Assembly: GCF_005403045.1 (NCBI RefSeq)
Contig: NZ_BJCL01000020.1
Span: 1 to 64,000 of the forward strand
Source of the DNA: Pseudaquabacterium pictum
GTDB taxonomy: Bacteria; Pseudomonadota; Gammaproteobacteria; Burkholderiales; Burkholderiaceae_C
Length of the DNA: 64,000 nucleotides
Direction: 5' to 3'
Shown: positions 63,501 to 64,000 of the stretch, one piece after another
Numbering within the stretch: the stretch's first letter is position 1
Layout of the letters: every line of letters starts with the position of its first letter
Translations under genes and position numbers: made by a program
The notes under the pieces: generated by a model
What the model saw: the letters and a program-made list of their open reading frames with translations, nothing else
The model's database searches: none
Told to the model about the DNA's origin: nothing

Positions 63501-64000
63501 GCCGGCGGCCGCGCGGTGCTGGCGCTGGCCCGGCTGGATGCCGATGCCTGGCGCGGTGCGCTTGCCGGCGTTCCCGCCGCAGCCGCTGCAGCGGCCGACG
63601 ACAGCGCCTGGCTGCCGCAGACCCTGCAGCTGACCACGCCCGAACTGCTGCTGGCCGGCCGGCGCCTGAGCGGCGTGGTGCTCGATCTGCAGCGCCAGCC
63701 CGCCACGGCGGCCGAGGCCGGCGACACCTGGCGCGCCCAGTTCAAGAGCGACCAGGCTGCCGGCACGCTGGATTACCGCGAGGCCCGCCAGGCCAGCGCG
63801 CCCGGCCGGCTGCGCGCCCAGCTGGCGCGGTTGAGCCTGCCCGACGAGGTGGCTGGCCCGGCGGGCAGCGACCCGGTGGCGCAGATCGTCGACCGTGCCG
63901 GCCAGGTGCTGCCGGCGGTCGACCTGGAGGTGGCCGACTTCGAGCTGCGCGGCCGCAAGCTCGGCAGCCTGGTCCTGCAGGCGGCCAACCGCCCGGCCAC
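60561..64000 (+). CDS. YhdP-family AsmA-like protein (partial, runs off the right edge)
   Basis: The frame opens at ATG 60561 and stays open to the window end (over 1,140 residues visible). A basic N terminus and one membrane helix (IALGLLLAVWLLALLAWSTLHWLIL) precede PRLDEWRPRVEVLATQALGHPVQIGRLATQGGGWLPSFLLQDVVL (ends quoted), the N-terminal signature of the TIGR02099/YhdP group. The rest is a long beta-rich repeat region, as in AsmA-like proteins that bridge inner and outer membranes and carry phospholipid. Beginning next to glnE is a common Betaproteobacterial order. Confidence 0.92.
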   Translation, partial: MPHSSLSAAVRQPASRWGRPAWPGRLWAVWRWGWRIALGLLLAVWLLALLAWSTLHWLILPRLDEWRPRVEVLATQALGHPVQIGRLATQGGGWLPSFLLQDVVLRDPAGHEALRLPRVQAALSVPSLLALQLRFAQLLIEDARLDVRRDAAGRLYVGGLPLGSASPTLAGDGSADWLFSQHEILVRGGTLRWLDEQRAAPPLALADVQLLLRNRGRRHELRLEATPPADWGDRFTIVGQARGALLSRPGDWRRWKGTLHASLPRADVAQLRHHVTLPVDLQQGRAALRAWVDWDQGQPQALTLDAVLRGVSVQLGRDLEPVAVAGLSGRLVAERQGNGAKLALQGLGFTLPDGATWAPSQLALQWRSSAAAGLAAAAAAEPASQPASQQWLPPLDGGQLTADRLDLPLLAQLAERLPIGSGLRELLRQLEPEGTVTALDARWDGPLDQPRSWSAKAGVQGLAIAAAASPEPGGIGRPGWRGADLQITANQAGGQADLKLNDGQLTLPGVFDEAVVPLTRFGARLEWALTPAAQGDGLPTVQLKVRNASFDNADARGSLEATWQTGAGTGFGKGGRLPGVLQLEGRLAEGRATQVARYLPLGIGMESRLWTQRAVRGGSLHDVSFRVQGDLWDFPFVNKRDGDFRITGQLKDVTLAPVPSVPPGSGEPAWDSPWPTFANISGELVFERDSMRFSKTRGTLWGLALDEVSGGIRALSAEPTVLEVDGQVRGPLADLLRAVRGTPVSDATGRLLDATTASGNADLKLGLTVPLGRSAEAQLRAVLQLPGNDVRLRPDLPLLGHARGRIEATHKGVVIAGLRAQLLGGEAVLDGGSQPDGSLKLTVSGLASAEALRRATELGPAVPRLAQRLQGQASYRLQSSLLNGQTDWALASNLQGMAIDLPAPLGKPAEQALALRVSSAPDVRASSASDSRASTTAPPRDWLRLELGPLRAQALVESTATGLRPLRSAWSWEAPLPEPVAGGRAVLALARLDADAWRGALAGVPAAAAAAADDSAWLPQTLQLTTPELLLAGRRLSGVVLDLQRQPATAAEAGDTWRAQFKSDQAAGTLDYREARQASAPGRLRAQLARLSLPDEVAGPAGSDPVAQIVDRAGQVLPAVDLEVADFELRGRKLGSLVLQAANRPA

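Overview
The window is one contiguous, very GC-rich and densely coding stretch of a betaproteobacterial chromosome, most likely Burkholderiales of the Rubrivivax/Ideonella/Leptothrix (Sphaerotilaceae) type. The evidence is the block order amgK<>lptD-surA-rsmA, leuS-lptE-holA, exbB/exbD-dapB-bamE<>fur and hpf-ptsN-hprK, together with metX-metW, glnE, a PEP-CTERM protein and -10 boxes of the TAGAAT type. The genus call is inference. No rRNA, tRNA or CRISPR array was seen.

Layout. 1-370: the tail of an IS110-family transposase entering from the left edge, then a non-coding end with a large nested hairpin. 370-9.7 kb: PhyH dioxygenase, divergent CodA-like deaminase, glutathione transferase, PEP-CTERM protein, glutamate-synthase-like flavoprotein, a SAM-II riboswitch with terminator ahead of metXW, a VOC protein and an M20 peptidase. 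9.8-11.7 kb: two DUF4148 genes divergent from a LysR regulator. 11.7-17.4 kb: amgK, lptD, surA and rsmA (cell-wall recycling and outer-membrane assembly). 17.5-18.6 kb: a barstar-like inhibitor and a secreted guanyl-specific RNase. 18.8-23.7 kb: NADP-malic enzyme, a CusS/CusR-like two-component system and a third DUF4148 gene. 23.8-29.9 kb: a DctS/DctR-like two-component pair followed by a BvgS-like hybrid kinase. 29.9-33.5 kb: thiL, pgpA, pncC, a hydroxyacid dehydrogenase and an NTF2-like protein.

33.5-42.9 kb is mostly on the minus strand: holA, lptE, leuS, exbD, exbB, dapB, bamE, (fur on plus), hprK, ptsN, hpf. 43.3-46.2 kb is on plus: an HTH-receiver fusion, a CheY-like receiver, corA behind a structured leader, and a TonB-like secreted protein. 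46.2-53.4 kb is an eight-gene minus-strand cluster (SnoaL-like, SDR, DUF3833 lipoprotein, MFS/GPH transporter, chalcone-isomerase-like, Cfa methyltransferase, DUF1365, FAD oxidoreductase) that looks like membrane-lipid modification or photo-oxidative stress. 53.7-64 kb: glutathione peroxidase, a diiron ferritin-like protein, a second glutathione transferase, an EamA permease, a rhombosortase, glnE, and a YhdP-like AsmA protein that runs off the right edge.

The most notable points are regulatory. (1) Two 20-mers matching at 18 of 20 positions, of form CYAYGC-N8-GCGTAG, lie upstream of the malic-enzyme gene and of the DctS/DctR-like operon, suggesting one regulon. (2) A SAM-II aptamer followed by a strong intrinsic terminator lies in front of metX. 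(3) Three 113-codon DUF4148 genes share an exact 45-bp tract; two face the third in inverted orientation 13 kb apart. (4) The 12-mer CGAACGATTCTA follows the -10 box in two unrelated divergent promoters (amgK/lptD and bamE/fur). (5) An RNase-barstar pair. (6) PEP-CTERM and rhombosortase genes in the same window.
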